NCBI GenBank assembly: GCA_019802505.1
Contig: JAFMOC010000019.1
Location: 518,501 to 582,500, forward strand
Length of the DNA: 64,000 nucleotides
Source: Corydoras sp. C115
Lineage: Eukaryota; Chordata; Actinopteri; Siluriformes; Callichthyidae
Direction: 5' to 3'
Part shown: piece after piece, positions 63,837 to 64,000 of the stretch
Layout: each line of letters starts with the position of its first letter
Position numbering within the stretch: position 1 is the first letter of the stretch
The notes under the pieces: model-generated
Databases searched by the model: none
What the model was told of the DNA's origin: nothing
Seen by the model: the letters and a program-made list of their open reading frames with translations, nothing else
Position numbers and translations under genes: made by a program

Positions 63837-64000
63837 GAGCGGCACGGTGGCTTAGTGGTCAGCACGTTCGCCTCTCAGCACTAGGGATTCCCAGTTCGAA
63901 TCCCCATCTGGGTGGAGTTTCCATGTTCTCCCCGTGTCCGCATGGGTTTCCTCCGATTCTCCGGTTTCCTCCCACAGTCCAAAAACATGGATCAAGTCAA
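63837..64000 (+). mobile_element. SINE-A, cut by window end
   Basis: Head and first half of a well-conserved copy. Confidence 0.93.

Overview
The window is a piece of a teleost fish chromosome. Three protein-coding genes can be read exon by exon with intact frames and splice sites, in the order igf1r (+), pgpep1l (-), synm (+). This is the order and orientation known for human 15q26.3 (IGF1R, PGPEP1L, SYNM), so the block is an old conserved synteny. The fish assignment rests on the protein sequences and on the repeats: very abundant tRNA-derived SINEs, L2-like LINE ends, and a hAT element with a BED-finger remnant. The repeats suggest an otophysan fish such as a catfish or characin, but I cannot fix the species or the igf1ra/igf1rb paralogue.

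Layout. 1-25,280: exons 4 to 21 of igf1r (exons 1-3 lie upstream, outside the window), followed by a long 3' UTR to about 30.9 kb. 30,988-35,308: all five coding exons of pgpep1l on the minus strand, converging tail-to-tail on igf1r. 37,707-46,538: four coding exons of synm (predicted 1053 aa). 46.5-64 kb: no gene I can identify with confidence, mostly repeats, a 5'-truncated L2-like LINE (52.4-53.26 kb), and one weak exon-like block on the minus strand near 63.0 kb. ttc23 would be the next gene by human synteny, but I did not recognise it.

Repeats. Two tRNA-derived SINE families recur. SINE-A (about 340 bp) starts GGCGGCACGGTGGCTTAGTG, carries a B box GGTTCGAATCC and ends GATAATGAATGAATGA. 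More than 55 full or partial copies, in both orientations, occupy roughly a quarter of the window. SINE-B (about 190 bp) starts GTAGCTCAGTGGTTA and ends CTTTGGATAAAAGCGTC..TAAATGAC. It shares that tail with the LINE at 53.2 kb, its likely mobilising partner. There is also a 1,621-bp hAT element (9,862-11,482) with an exact 8-bp target duplication, an I/Nimb-type LINE fragment in igf1r intron 11, and long (TA)n tracts.

The most unusual signal is a set of SINE composites: two SINE bodies, or SINE plus unrelated spacer plus SINE, bounded by a single pair of 10-12-bp target duplications (12.3, 20.2, 21.5, 38.6, 51.1 and 54.4 kb). This suggests chimeric units were integrated in one event by template jumping or read-through, and that some composite structures recur at separate loci. 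The genes themselves are ordinary: a receptor tyrosine kinase, a pyroglutamyl-peptidase-like enzyme and a type VI/IV intermediate-filament protein share the neighbourhood but no pathway.
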